Positions 18,638 through 28,224 are shown, counted from the first letter of the stretch. The stretch: 64,000 bases of DNA from Myxococcales bacterium (GCA_002731825.1 PCCS01000012.1:62001-126000), one strand, 5' to 3'. The notes: generated from the letters alone by a model not told the origin. A program made the numbers and translations.

Positions 18638-20755
18638 ATGGTTGCGTCTGTCATCAGTGATACACCTGTTACGCTGAGCGAGGAGCAACTCGTCGCTGCG
18701 TATCGAAACATCTATCTGTCCCGACGCCTTGACGACAAGGAAATAGCCCTCAAGCGGCAGAATCGAATCTATTTTCAAATCAGTGGTGCTGGCCACGAAG
18801 CCATCTTGACAGCCGCTGGTCTGGCGCTAAAACCATCGCACGATTATGTGATTTCGTACTACCGCGATCGCGCGCTCATGCTGCAATTGGGTATGACGGC
18901 AGAAGAAAACCTTCTCGCCGCCGTCGGTGCGAAAACAGATGTGACCAGCAAGGGGCGGCAAATGCCTTGCCACTGGGGCCACAAGAAGCTCAATGTCATT
19001 TCGAAGTCCAGCTGTACAGGCACTCAATTTCTTCAGGGCGTAGGGGCAGCCGAGGCCAGTTGGTATCGAGAACGAGTCGCCGAGGTCCAAGAGTCGGTGG
19101 TCGGACATGGAGACGAGGTTGTTCTCATTACAACGGGGGACGGGACCACCAGCCAAGGTGAATTTTTCGAAGCCTTAAATACGGCCAGCAATAAAAAGCT
19201 GCCCACGATTTTTCTAGTCGAAGACAATGGCTATGCCATCAGCACGCCTGTAGAAGTGCAGACAGCCGGTGGATCCATCAGTGAACTGGTCAAGAACTAT
19301 CCAGATTTATTAATTCTCGAGGTCGATGGATGTGATTTCGTCGCGAGCTATCAAGCGATGGCCCAAGCGGTTGCCTATTGTCGGGCGCGCCGAGGCCCAG
19401 CCCTAGTGCATGCGAAGGTGGTCCGACCCTACAGTCATTCAATGAGCGATGACGAAAAGATGTATCGTCCAGCATCGGAGCGAGACGCTGATTCAAAGCG
19501 AGATCCCATTACCGTCCATGGGCAAATGCTATTGGATTCGAACATCTTGGATGAAAGGCAGCTCGAAAAAATCCGCAACGACGTGGACGCAGAGATTGAG
19601 CTTGCAACAGACCGTGCGCTGAAAGCGCCTATGCCTTTGCCAGACGAGGTATACGATTACATCTACTCCGGTACAGTTGATCCAACGTCGAGTTCCTTCG
19701 ATAACGAATCGAGCATTGAAGATACAACTGGCCAAAAGACGATGGTTGATCTTCTCAATGCATGTTTGATCGATGAAATGAAACGCGATCCGCGCATCCT
19801 TGTCTTCGGTGAAGACGTTGCCGACGCAAGTCGGGAACAGGTCCTCGATGAATGCAAGGGCAAAGGTGGGGTTTTCAAGGTCACAGCAGGTCTTCAAAAA
19901 GCCCATGGTTCAAATCGAGTTTTCAATTCACCACTGGCAGAGGCCAATATTGTTGGCCGCGCTGTTGGCCTTGCAGAGCGTGGTCTAAAGCCTGTCGTCG
20001 AAATTCAGTTTCTGGATTATATTTGGCCAGCTTTTCAGCAGATCCGTAATGAGTTGGCGACCGCGCGGTGGCGCAGTGGCAACGATTGGCCTGCGCCTGT
20101 CGTCATTCGGGCTCCAAGCGGTGGATATTTGAAGGGCGGTGCGCCGTACCATAGTCAAAGCGCCGAGACTTTATTTACTCACATTCCGGGCTTACGGGTT
20201 GTGATGCCCTCGACAGCACTCGATGCCAACGGGCTTTTAAGAACAGCGATTCGCTGTGATGACCCTGTCATCTTTCTAGAGCCAAAGCATCTCTATCGGC
20301 AAACCTACAACAAGGGACCCTATCCTGGCGACAACTTCATGATTCCCTTTGGCAAGGGAAAGAAAGTGATGAAGGGTAATGAGCTTACGTTAATCACGTA
20401 CGGCGCTCTTGTTCACCGCTCGACCCAGGCCATTCGTGCGCTCCGCAAACGGCGCGACTGTCAATTAGACCTCATCGATTTAAGGACGCTGTCCCCTTAT
20501 GATTGGGATATGATCTCTGAATCCGTTAAGCGGACGGGCCGTGCTCTCATCGTCCATGAGGAGACCAAGGCTTGGGGTTATGGTGCTGAGATCGCCAGTC
20601 GTATTGGCGAAGAGCTTTTCGAGTGGTTAGACGCCCCCGTTAAGCGAGTCGCAGCGCTGGACTCCTTCGTTGCCTACCATCCCACCCTCGAAGACACAAT
20701 CCTGCCACAAGTTGCAGACATTGAGTCGGCTGTCGACCGCCTTCTTGATTATTGA
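18638..20755 (+). CDS. Fused alpha-beta E1 component of a 2-oxoacid dehydrogenase complex
   Basis: A 705-aa thiamine diphosphate enzyme in which E1-alpha (about 15-345) and E1-beta (about 375-705) are one chain. The alpha part has the TPP motif [18 protein letters not shown]...NNGY-like (VEDNGYAIS) and the loop YRPYSHS-like ([12 protein letters not shown]). The beta part has [20 protein letters not shown] and [11 protein letters not shown]. It probably decarboxylates a branched-chain 2-oxoacid (or pyruvate) and passes the acyl group to a lipoyl E2. GAGGAGG lies 6 nt before ATG 18638, so I reject the track's TTG at 18623. No E2 or E3 gene is nearby, and a second fused E1 is at 41.7 kb. Confidence 0.92.
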   Translation: MVASVISDTPVTLSEEQLVAAYRNIYLSRRLDDKEIALKRQNRIYFQISGAGHEAILTAAGLALKPSHDYVISYYRDRALMLQLGMTAEENLLAAVGAKTDVTSKGRQMPCHWGHKKLNVISKSSCTGTQFLQGVGAAEASWYRERVAEVQESVVGHGDEVVLITTGDGTTSQGEFFEALNTASNKKLPTIFLVEDNGYAISTPVEVQTAGGSISELVKNYPDLLILEVDGCDFVASYQAMAQAVAYCRARRGPALVHAKVVRPYSHSMSDDEKMYRPASERDADSKRDPITVHGQMLLDSNILDERQLEKIRNDVDAEIELATDRALKAPMPLPDEVYDYIYSGTVDPTSSSFDNESSIEDTTGQKTMVDLLNACLIDEMKRDPRILVFGEDVADASREQVLDECKGKGGVFKVTAGLQKAHGSNRVFNSPLAEANIVGRAVGLAERGLKPVVEIQFLDYIWPAFQQIRNELATARWRSGNDWPAPVVIRAPSGGYLKGGAPYHSQSAETLFTHIPGLRVVMPSTALDANGLLRTAIRCDDPVIFLEPKHLYRQTYNKGPYPGDNFMIPFGKGKKVMKGNELTLITYGALVHRSTQAIRALRKRRDCQLDLIDLRTLSPYDWDMISESVKRTGRALIVHEETKAWGYGAEIASRIGEELFEWLDAPVKRVAALDSFVAYHPTLEDTILPQVADIESAVDRLLDY

Positions 20756-20799
20756 TTCGATGGACTAAATGGCCGCTACCGATGGCCCCACAGCCTAGG

Positions 20800-23502
20800 T
20801 TACCATCGCCTAAACGAGACTTTAACCGAGGTGCCAGACGCCTCGAAGTACGCTTTGTCGAGTAGCTCAGGCGGGACAGCTTTGTTCAATCGGACTCTTA
20901 GGATAGCTGCTGGAATCACTTCAGATGATGGGTGTAGCAGTGTTCGTTTTATCAGCGAGTCTTTTAGCTCGACCCAGCGTCGCTCCACCTGCGCACCCCG
21001 AAGCCGAATCATGATGACATTGGGCCCGTCAAGATTGACCTCTACATCGCCTTCCTGAACGGCACGACCCAGTTCGAAATTAAACGAGAGCTTATCTGAT
21101 CTGGCAAGTGCGATTGTCTCGACTGCGTAGGGGGCCTTGGTCTTTGGACCCATTCGCAAGACAATCAAACCATCACCCACGGCATTTTTACGTCGGTCTT
21201 TATCGCCGTAGCCTAAGCCCACATGGACAATTTTATTCGGCTCAACCCCGCTTGCGATCAGTGCATCCCGAACGGCAAGCCCTCTCTCGCCAGAGATCCG
21301 TACGTTCTGCTTAGGCGTTGTCATGACAAAGGAGTATGCTTCGACACTGAGGACTTGATTCGGACCGATTTTATCGATGTTTCCTGCAATCTCCTTGAGC
21401 AGCGTTTTGCTGGCTGATGTGAGTCGTGGGGAGGCGGGCACAAAGCGGATCTGCCCTTTATATTCTACCCGTCCATCGTCGCCAACGGGTGTTGGTTTAC
21501 TTTTCGGTGGCTCTACAGGCTCAGGTTCGGGCCTCTCTTGAGGCGGCTCAGTGGATTTGTCGCTAACAGACTGACACCCTGTTTGAGCTGATGGGCCGGC
21601 CTCACCATTGGGGCATTTATCTTCATTGTCTGGAACACCGTCCTCGTCGTTATCCGTATCTGGGCACCCGTCTTCGTCCTCAAATCCGTCCGAGTCTTCC
21701 GGATCGTTCATACAGCCATCGTCCTTATCAGGTACGCCATCCCCGTCTAAATCCGATGCTATTTCAGTCTTTTCTGGCAGCACGTCTTCCTGGCTTCCTG
21801 ATGTGCTGGCGGTTTTTAGACCTGGCATTATCGTGTCCGAGACATCGGCTTTAGGCGCCATGTCTGTCTGCGTTTCGGTGTTTTTAGTCTCGGCTGTTGT
21901 TGCTGTCTCTCGAGTCTCTTTGCTATCAGCGTCTGAGTTGTCCACGGACACAGGCTTGGGGATTGTCTCTTCGACACCTTCAGGTTGTTGACTCTCCTGG
22001 ACAGAGTTTGGTTTATCGACGGTGACTTGCTCTATTTCCTCTGCTTTGTTTGTGGCTGGGCCTTTGGGCTGGGCGTTGTCTTCTGGCGCTGTCTCAGGCG
22101 CCCTATCGCCGTCGGACTGCGTCGGCGCCTCAGATTTTTTGGCCGATGCTATTTTTGGGTCGGGCTGTGCGGCTTGCGCGGGCCATGCCTCGAGTGCGGT
22201 CGCAACTTGTTTTTCGTCTTTTTCGGGCTCATCACCCTCGTTTGACGGGGTTCCATGAGTCATGGTTTGGGTCGCTGTCGCCGCCGTCGGCTCTGGAGAC
22301 GACTTGGTTTGAGTCCCTCCATCCTCTGAGTTCGGTGCTTCGCAGGCGTCTGGCTGGATGGCCGGATTAAGGTCACTTGGTTTGTCGGTCTGACTTGGTG
22401 TCTCTTCGGTGTCTTCAGACGGTGGTGAAATGGCTTGCTTGGTCTCGCCGTCTAGAGGCCCATTCACTGTGCTTGGTGTTACGCCTGTTTGGTTTGACCG
22501 GGTCGCTGGGACTGTGTTTTCGTCCTCATCCTGATTTGGACCAGGGTCCAGCTGAGCTGTCACCGCATTGTCAGAGGAGATCGTTTGTGGCGTATCTGAC
22601 TCTGTCGCCGGCTCTTGGATTGGGGCGTCGGATTTTGTCCAATGGTCATAAGACATGCTGAACAGAAGGCGATGGTTCGGAACTGCCCGATCAGGGTTCA
22701 GACCAAACCCCGACCCGATTGTAAAGTGGGCACCAAAGGCCTCGAAGCGAAGACCCAACAAGGCTTCGACGGGAAAACTCGCGTCATCGACTAAGCTTGG
22801 CTGTAGGGGCATTGAGCCAAAGACCTCCGCGACCATGGCTAACCCGGGCCAGTCTAAATCGATGATCGCACCGCCGCTGTAGACAGCTTCGTGACCAATT
22901 TCGAGATTTTCAAAGGCCTGAGTCTCGGTGCGGAAACGCGCAGAAATATTTGCTATTAAGTGAATGTCTCTTAACCGTAAATCACCCACTATACCGGGAC
23001 TCATGGTGGCCCCACGACTTCCATAAAGTTGATCGTCTGAGCCTGTCGGTGCGGTCGCGTTTAGTAAAAGAGCCAAGCCGAAACCGCGTCGACCCGCACC
23101 GATGAGGTTCACCTTCGTCGACAGTCTCAGGTCACCGACGGCGATGCCTTCCTTATCGGACTCGTTGAGCATTTGACCACGGACATCACCCATCGGCATT
23201 GTCAGCCCGATCTCAAATCCATCCATCACACCCCAGACGACGCCCAAGTCTAGACCCGTCTGTCGATCGACATAAACTCCGTTAACATTTGCATTGGGAT
23301 CTCGTGAGACAACCGGTTGATCACCAAAACTCAATGTCAGAGATGGGACAAGATGACCCGCATCGAGTGTTTTTGAACTCGATGAGACAACAATCCCATT
23401 CTGCCCTGGTTTGGGCTCAAAATTCTGCAGGTTTTGAGCCTGTACCATAAGCGGTAGCATGAGCCAGATGCTATGAAAGGCGCGAGCAAGTATTTTGCTC
23501 AT
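20800..23502 (-). CDS. Large OmpA-like outer-membrane protein with TSP3 repeats
   Basis: A 900-aa envelope protein. ATG 23502 starts a clean signal peptide (HSIWLMLPLMVQAQN); the track's start is 27 codons upstream and would bury it. Residues of about 30-290 look like a beta-barrel (FGIGLTMP-type alternation). Residues of about 290-570 are a Pro/Glu/Thr/Gln-rich low-complexity linker. About 580-640 holds Ca-binding thrombospondin type 3 motifs (DLDGDGVPDKDDGC, DTDNDEDGVPDNEDKC). About 670-785 is an OmpA-like peptidoglycan-binding domain (SGERGLAVRDALIASGV). A final beta-rich domain of about 110 residues resembles an AMIN-type module. It likely links the outer membrane to peptidoglycan across a wide gap. 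Confidence 0.85.
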   Translation of the reverse strand: MSKILARAFHSIWLMLPLMVQAQNLQNFEPKPGQNGIVVSSSSKTLDAGHLVPSLTLSFGDQPVVSRDPNANVNGVYVDRQTGLDLGVVWGVMDGFEIGLTMPMGDVRGQMLNESDKEGIAVGDLRLSTKVNLIGAGRRGFGLALLLNATAPTGSDDQLYGSRGATMSPGIVGDLRLRDIHLIANISARFRTETQAFENLEIGHEAVYSGGAIIDLDWPGLAMVAEVFGSMPLQPSLVDDASFPVEALLGLRFEAFGAHFTIGSGFGLNPDRAVPNHRLLFSMSYDHWTKSDAPIQEPATESDTPQTISSDNAVTAQLDPGPNQDEDENTVPATRSNQTGVTPSTVNGPLDGETKQAISPPSEDTEETPSQTDKPSDLNPAIQPDACEAPNSEDGGTQTKSSPEPTAATATQTMTHGTPSNEGDEPEKDEKQVATALEAWPAQAAQPDPKIASAKKSEAPTQSDGDRAPETAPEDNAQPKGPATNKAEEIEQVTVDKPNSVQESQQPEGVEETIPKPVSVDNSDADSKETRETATTAETKNTETQTDMAPKADVSDTIMPGLKTASTSGSQEDVLPEKTEIASDLDGDGVPDKDDGCMNDPEDSDGFEDEDGCPDTDNDEDGVPDNEDKCPNGEAGPSAQTGCQSVSDKSTEPPQERPEPEPVEPPKSKPTPVGDDGRVEYKGQIRFVPASPRLTSASKTLLKEIAGNIDKIGPNQVLSVEAYSFVMTTPKQNVRISGERGLAVRDALIASGVEPNKIVHVGLGYGDKDRRKNAVGDGLIVLRMGPKTKAPYAVETIALARSDKLSFNFELGRAVQEGDVEVNLDGPNVIMIRLRGAQVERRWVELKDSLIKRTLLHPSSEVIPAAILRVRLNKAVPPELLDKAYFEASGTSVKVSFRRW

Positions 23503-23533
23503 CGGGTTATGAGTACGCACACCCTTACTCCAG

Positions 23534-23629
23534 AACGACAAAAGTACACTATAAAAGGTCCGACTGATTTCACTTTTCGTCAAGAAAATGGTTAATGTAA
23601 GTGCTTGTAAATAATTAACTTTTGTCGTT
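23534..23629. promoter_or_regulatory. Inverted 12-bp repeats upstream of the OmpA-like gene
   Basis: AACGACAAAAGT at 23534-23545 and its exact reverse complement ACTTTTGTCGTT at 23618-23629 flank 72 bases. A related ACTTTTCGTC lies between them. The position, just upstream of the OmpA-like gene's start and before the divergent CDP-alcohol gene, suits a regulator-binding array. The rest of the 290-base gap (23503-23793) shows nothing else I can identify. Confidence 0.35.
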
Positions 23630-23793
23630 ATGGTGCCAGTTTTAAACCGAGTCTAAAATACAGTCGATTGTAAAACCAGGATCAAGGCCAATCGTCTACG
23701 GCCAGTTCTTGGTCCTAAGATCTGGTTTTCAGAGCAGATTTTCCTCGCATCATATTTCCAGTCACTGTACGACACCTCAGAGAGATTCTGTTG

Positions 23794-24567
23794 ATGGGAC
23801 GACCTTTGCTTTCTGAAATTCCCAAGATTTATCGCAACAGCCTTAAGCCCGCTGACTCGATGTTCAACATTTACTTAGCAAGACCCCTTGCAGCTGTCCT
23901 TGTCGCCGCTTTGGCGAAGACCAGGGTCACGCCCAATCAGGTGACGATTATTTCAATTGTTCCTATGCTCTTGGCCGTCGCCGCGTTTATTGCACTGCCT
24001 GGTCATTTGGGTCTTTGGCTTGGGGTGTTAGGTGTAGAGCTCGCCTATATTCTAGACTGTGCCGATGGACAGCTTGCTCGTGTTACAGGGCGGTCATCGC
24101 CCGTCGGCGGCGAACTTGATTTCTTGATCGATGAAATCAAGGCGTTTTTGCTCATCGCTGCGTTGACGGTTCGATGGGCACTTGAAGCTGAGTCTGGCTC
24201 TGTATATCCGTATTGGGTGGGCATCTCGACTTTGGCCTTATTGGGCATGGCTCTGTCCTTGACTAAATTCGTTCGAACGGACGTCTACGCAGATGCGACG
24301 GGCCAAGAGCGAAAACGCCACGGCCAATCGGTGGCTGAGGCTCACAATAGAAAAACCCCACTCTGGCCCGTCCTGATGCTCGCCCGCTTGATTTCTCAGT
24401 ACCCGGTTTGTTTACCGATTTTTGCGTTATTCAATCGAATGGATCTATTCGTATGGGCCTATGGAGTGGTACACATGCTGTATGCTGGGCAGACAACGCT
24501 CGGCATATGTTTTCGTTTAGGACGATTTGACAGGGTAGAACGCCATCCTGACGGGGGTAGCGAATGA
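23794..24567 (+). CDS. CDP-alcohol phosphatidyltransferase family protein
   Basis: A 257-aa integral membrane enzyme with the complete CDP-alcohol phosphotransferase signature D-x2-DG-x2-AR-x8-G-x3-D-x3-D (DCADGQLARVTG...GGELDFLIDE), which binds metal and the CDP-activated substrate. Several hydrophobic helices follow. The acceptor cannot be read from sequence. ATG 23794 is preferred over the TTG immediately before it. Its last codons overlap the next gene, a nucleotidyltransferase, by 4 nt (ATGA). This suggests that one gene makes a CDP-activated head group and the other transfers it, as in the fused IPCT/DIPPS enzymes of di-myo-inositol phosphate synthesis. A true pssA is separate, at 49.2 kb. 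Confidence 0.88.
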   Translation: MGRPLLSEIPKIYRNSLKPADSMFNIYLARPLAAVLVAALAKTRVTPNQVTIISIVPMLLAVAAFIALPGHLGLWLGVLGVELAYILDCADGQLARVTGRSSPVGGELDFLIDEIKAFLLIAALTVRWALEAESGSVYPYWVGISTLALLGMALSLTKFVRTDVYADATGQERKRHGQSVAEAHNRKTPLWPVLMLARLISQYPVCLPIFALFNRMDLFVWAYGVVHMLYAGQTTLGICFRLGRFDRVERHPDGGSE

Positions 24568-25313
24568 AGGCAATCATCATTGCGGCGGGTATGGGTACTC
24601 GTTTAAGACCACATACTGCGGACCGACCAAAATGCATGGTCGAAGTCCATGGTAAACCGATTTTACATCATCAAATCGATGCATTGCGCGCCAATGGAGT
24701 TGATGAGATTGTTGTGATCGGCGGGTATAAACGCAGCTGTATTCAAGCACCAGATATTCGGATTGTTGCGAACCCTGAATATCAAACCAACAACATCCTT
24801 ATGAGCTTGTTTTGCGCTGGACCCGAATTGGTTGGAGACGTGGTCGTCAGTTATGGCGATATCGTTTATGGCCCTGGCGTCGTCCAGGCTTTAATGAATA
24901 GTTTTTTCCCCAATGCTCTCGTTGTAGATTTCGGTTGGGAAAAAATCTATGAGGGCCGCACAGACCACCCCATAGAACAAGCCGAGTTATGTGAGATTCG
25001 TGAAAATGGACACATCGTCCGTGTCGGTAAAGAAGTGGGCGGTGAGCGCGCATGTGGTGAGTTTATCGGCTTAGCAAAATTCGATGGGGCCATGATCGCC
25101 CGCCTTTGGGCTCGGTATCGCGATGTCCTGGCGCGCGGTGATTCCAAACCTTATGTTAATGCACCCACATTGCGAAAAGCTTATTTGACCGACCTCGTCA
25201 ATGATGCGATCGCCAATCAGGAGCATTTTGGTGTTGTTCCAATCGACGGAGATTGGCGAGAAATAGACACGGTCCAAGACTACGACAGGGTTCAAGCCTC
25301 AGAGACTTGGTAA
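24564..25313 (+). CDS. Sugar/alcohol-phosphate nucleotidyltransferase (LicC-like)
   Basis: A 249-aa NTP-transferase fold with the N-terminal nucleotide-binding signature AAGMGTRLRPHTADRPKCM and the metal/substrate Asp in VSYGDIVYGP. The C-terminal DWREIDTVQDYDR resembles LicC-type cytidylyltransferases and related phosphocholine/inositol-phosphate enzymes. It probably activates a phosphorylated alcohol or sugar with CTP (inferred; other NTPs are not excluded). The start overlaps the CDP-alcohol transferase gene by 4 nt, with GGGGG 7 nt upstream, so the two are co-translated. Its stop lies inside a 23-bp tandem duplication. Confidence 0.85.
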   Translation: MKAIIIAAGMGTRLRPHTADRPKCMVEVHGKPILHHQIDALRANGVDEIVVIGGYKRSCIQAPDIRIVANPEYQTNNILMSLFCAGPELVGDVVVSYGDIVYGPGVVQALMNSFFPNALVVDFGWEKIYEGRTDHPIEQAELCEIRENGHIVRVGKEVGGERACGEFIGLAKFDGAMIARLWARYRDVLARGDSKPYVNAPTLRKAYLTDLVNDAIANQEHFGVVPIDGDWREIDTVQDYDRVQASETW

Positions 25314-25342
25314 CACTATCCTCAGAGACTTGGTCACACTGT
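25297..25342 (+). repeat. 23-bp tandem duplication over the end of the nucleotidyltransferase gene
   Basis: Two adjacent 23-nt copies of CCTCAGAGACTTGGTMACAC-type sequence differ at two positions. The first contains the TAA stop of the upstream gene; the second lies in the spacer before the aldehyde dehydrogenase. It looks like a recent local duplication. Confidence 0.9.
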
Positions 25343-25373
25343 GTCCGTAGCAATGACAATGATGGAGAAAAGT

Positions 25374-26933
25374 ATGCAACGTTTGAGTAGCTGGATCGCG
25401 GGTGAGTGGCGAGACGGTGCGGGCGACGGAAGCCGTCTGTATAATCCCACCTCCGAAGAAGTTGTTGCGCTGGCGTCGACAGAGGGGTTGAATCTCGGTC
25501 AGGCATTCGATTACGCAAGAGATCTTGGTGGTCAAGCCCTTCGCAAGATGACCTTTGCCGAACGAGGGGCACTTTTGAAAGCCATGGCGAAGGCCATTCA
25601 TGCTGAACGAGAGGCCTTGATCGACATCGGCCGAATTAATGCTGGAAACACCCGAGGTGATGCAAAGTTCGACATCGATGGCGCCTCCGGGACCCTCATG
25701 TATTACGCAAAGTTAGGCGCCGCGCTCGGTGAACGCCGCACTTTGATCGATGGCGACCCGATTCAAATCGGGGGGGCACGTCTCCAGGGTCAACACATTC
25801 TCAGTTCTAAACCTGGTGTGGCCGTGCACATCAACGCGTTTAATTTTCCGGCATGGGGGCTAGCTGAAAAAGCGGCTTGCGCGATTTTGGCTGGGATGCC
25901 AGTCATTTCGAAGCCCGCTACATCAACCGCGTACATGACTTGGGCCATGGTCCGGGCGCTTTCGGCTGTGGATAGTCTCCCAGACGGTGTACTGAGCCTC
26001 GTTTGTGGCAGTGCCTATGACCTTCTCGATCACATTGAGTGGCCCGATGTCGTCGCGTTTACGGGTGGTGCTGAGACGGCCGATCGAATTCGCCGACATC
26101 CCCGCGTTCTACAAACAGCGGCCGCTCTTAACATCGAGGCAGACAGTTTGAATTCGACCGTCTTATCACCCGGTGCGAAGGACTTGACTTACGATGCCTT
26201 CATTCGCGATGTCGCCCTTGAAATGACGCAGAAGGCCGGTCAGAAATGCACGGCGACAAGACGTATCTTGGTTCCATCGGACAAAGTGGATGAATTCGTC
26301 GAAGACATTGCTGAGCGACTTGATCGAATCACCGTAGGCGATCCCGGTGCCGATGGTGTCCACATGGGCCCCTTGGCGACAGCGACTCAATTGAAGAGCG
26401 CTCAATCTGGTATCCATGAATTGATGCAAGATGCAGATCTGGTCTATGGCAGTCTGGACAGAGGTGCCATCAAGGGAGTTGCCGACGAGTGCGGGTATTT
26501 TCTGTCACCCTTGGTGCTTCAGGCACGCGATTCCGCCAGTGCAAAGAGCATTCATGAACTGGAAGTCTTTGGACCCGTATCAACGATCTTACCCTACGAT
26601 GGCTCGGTTGAGATGGCCTGCGAATTGATTCAAAAAGGTCAAGGAGGTCTGGTCGCCTCGGTCTATGCCGACGAAAGAGATTTTCTCGCCCAATCAATCG
26701 ATGGTCTTGCTCCTTGGAGTGGGCGAGTGGTCCTCACTGATGCAAAGATAGCCGAGCAGGCTTACGCACCTGGAATGGCGTTACCCCATCTCCTTCATGG
26801 CGGTCCTGGCCGTGCTGGTGGTGGTGAAGAACTTGGCGGGACTCGTGGCATGCGCTTTTACCAGCAGCGAACAGCGATTCAAGGCAATGGACCCTTGATC
26901 AATAAGTTCCTACAAGCGACTGACGCAGACTAG
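25374..26933 (+). CDS. BoxD/PaaZ-type aldehyde dehydrogenase
   Basis: A 519-aa NAD(P)-dependent aldehyde dehydrogenase most like 3,4-dehydroadipyl-CoA semialdehyde dehydrogenase (BoxD) or the ALDH half of PaaZ. Family segments include HINAFNFPAWGLAEKAACA and the catalytic Glu in NIEADSLN with the nucleophile Cys in GQKCTATRR. The MaoC-like hydratase domain of full PaaZ is absent, so ring-opening hydrolysis is not expected. The known family role is oxidation of CoA-linked semialdehydes in aerobic benzoyl-CoA or phenylacetyl-CoA breakdown. No other genes of these pathways are in the window. ATG 25374 is preserved by GGAG 6 nt upstream; the track's GTG start is 11 codons earlier. Confidence 0.85.
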   Translation: MQRLSSWIAGEWRDGAGDGSRLYNPTSEEVVALASTEGLNLGQAFDYARDLGGQALRKMTFAERGALLKAMAKAIHAEREALIDIGRINAGNTRGDAKFDIDGASGTLMYYAKLGAALGERRTLIDGDPIQIGGARLQGQHILSSKPGVAVHINAFNFPAWGLAEKAACAILAGMPVISKPATSTAYMTWAMVRALSAVDSLPDGVLSLVCGSAYDLLDHIEWPDVVAFTGGAETADRIRRHPRVLQTAAALNIEADSLNSTVLSPGAKDLTYDAFIRDVALEMTQKAGQKCTATRRILVPSDKVDEFVEDIAERLDRITVGDPGADGVHMGPLATATQLKSAQSGIHELMQDADLVYGSLDRGAIKGVADECGYFLSPLVLQARDSASAKSIHELEVFGPVSTILPYDGSVEMACELIQKGQGGLVASVYADERDFLAQSIDGLAPWSGRVVLTDAKIAEQAYAPGMALPHLLHGGPGRAGGGEELGGTRGMRFYQQRTAIQGNGPLINKFLQATDAD

Positions 26934-26935
26934 CC

Positions 26936-27943
26936 ATGGAGCAGGTAGCCGTGCCCTATCGGGGCGAAAATAATCCAGTCAGCGTTGCACCGATGATGAA
27001 GCGCACGGATCGACATTTTCGCTACCTCATGCGGCAAATCTCTAAACGCGCTCTCCTGTATACGGAAATGGTCACCACCGGAGCGATCTTACACGGTGAC
27101 CGAGCTCGCCACCTCAGATACTCCGAGGTGGAACACCCGATTGCTCTGCAGTTAGGGGGTGACGATCCAAGCGCTCTGCGTACCTGTGCAATGATCGCTG
27201 CAGATTGCGGTTATGATGAGGTTAACATAAACGTTGGGTGTCCCAGTGACCGGGTTCAGAAAGGTCGGTTTGGTGCGTGCTTAATGGCTGAGCCAGAACG
27301 GGTTGCGGACGCCGTGGCTGAAATGCGAGCCGCTGTCTCGATTCCGGTCACCGTAAAACACAGAATTGGCATCGATGATTTGGACCGCTACGAAGACATG
27401 CTCCGATTTGTCGACGTGGTCTCAAAATCAAGGGCAGACCGATTCTCGGTCCATGCACGTAAGGCTTGGCTTCAAGGCCTTAGCCCCAAAGAGAATCGGA
27501 CGATTCCGCCATTGAGATACGACGATGTCTACCGGTTAAAAATAGAGCGGGATGCTCTTCGAATCGAGATCAATGGCGGCGTCACAAACATCTCCGAAAT
27601 GCGTCATCACTTAAGCCATGTCGACGCCGTCATGATCGGTCGCGCCGCCTATGAAAACCCAATGTTTTTCTCCGAAGTAGACCATGTTTTCTACGACGAA
27701 CAGGCAGAGGCTGAACCCACTGTTTTTGAGGTTGTTCGTGCGATGCGGCCTTACATTTCGGATTGGCTTGCTAGTGGAGGCCGACTCAATTCCGTCACCC
27801 GGCATATGCTCATGTTGTTCTACGGTCGACCGGGGGGGCGTCGATGGCGACGTATTCTCGGTGACGCGATTAAGCCCGGCGCTGATATCACCATTCTCGA
27901 TGACGCGCTGGCGGCGGTTACCTCGAACGGCGAGCGTCCATAG
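26936..27943 (+). CDS. dusA: tRNA-dihydrouridine(20/20a) synthase DusA
   Basis: A 335-aa FMN enzyme that reduces U20/U20a in the tRNA D-loop. The DusA signature NVGCPSDRVQKGRFGACLM contains the catalytic Cys. VKHRIGIDDLD and INGGVTNISEM are typical of the barrel's FMN site, and the length matches DusA. It starts 2 nt after the aldehyde dehydrogenase. A GTG at 26951 with GGAGCAGG before it is an alternative start. The 3' end overlaps the convergent DUF1244 gene by 26 nt. Confidence 0.94.
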   Translation: MEQVAVPYRGENNPVSVAPMMKRTDRHFRYLMRQISKRALLYTEMVTTGAILHGDRARHLRYSEVEHPIALQLGGDDPSALRTCAMIAADCGYDEVNINVGCPSDRVQKGRFGACLMAEPERVADAVAEMRAAVSIPVTVKHRIGIDDLDRYEDMLRFVDVVSKSRADRFSVHARKAWLQGLSPKENRTIPPLRYDDVYRLKIERDALRIEINGGVTNISEMRHHLSHVDAVMIGRAAYENPMFFSEVDHVFYDEQAEAEPTVFEVVRAMRPYISDWLASGGRLNSVTRHMLMLFYGRPGGRRWRRILGDAIKPGADITILDDALAAVTSNGERP

Positions 27944-28214
27944 CGGCCAGCTGTTCCGGCGATGCCGGGGTTTGGTGCTCCGATTTCCATTGGCTGTACG
28001 GCATCCCGTATATGAGCTCCCGCGCGTCTTCATAGTCCAATTCGACGCCTCGATCAGACGCCTCGGCCACGTACCATTTTGACAGACAATTCCTACAGAA
28101 GTCGGCTAGAATCATCAGATCGATGTTTTGTACATCTGTATTCTGTTGCAAATGGTCCCTCAGACGACGAAACACGGCCGCCTCGATACCTTCGGTTGTT
28201 CTTTCCGTTGACAT
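27918..28214 (-). CDS. DUF1244 family protein
   Basis: A 98-aa protein with the DUF1244 core: NIDLMILADFCRNCLSKWY followed by ARELIYGMPYSQWK. The family is small and found in proteobacteria. The CRNC pair is its most conserved part and could bind metal (inference). It starts 10 nt after the cysM stop and is likely in the same transcript. It converges on dusA with overlapping 3' ends. Confidence 0.88.
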   Translation of the reverse strand: MSTERTTEGIEAAVFRRLRDHLQQNTDVQNIDLMILADFCRNCLSKWYVAEASDRGVELDYEDARELIYGMPYSQWKSEHQTPASPEQLAAMDARRSR

Positions 28215-28224
28215 GATTTACTCC

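Noticed and set aside
21591-22661. Several plus-strand ORFs opposite the OmpA-like linker
   Set aside because: They are shadows of the low-complexity linker and lack starts with ribosome sites.
23550-23585. TTGACG and TATAGT upstream of the OmpA-like gene as promoter
   Set aside because: The spacing is about 24 nt, too long for a sigma70 promoter.
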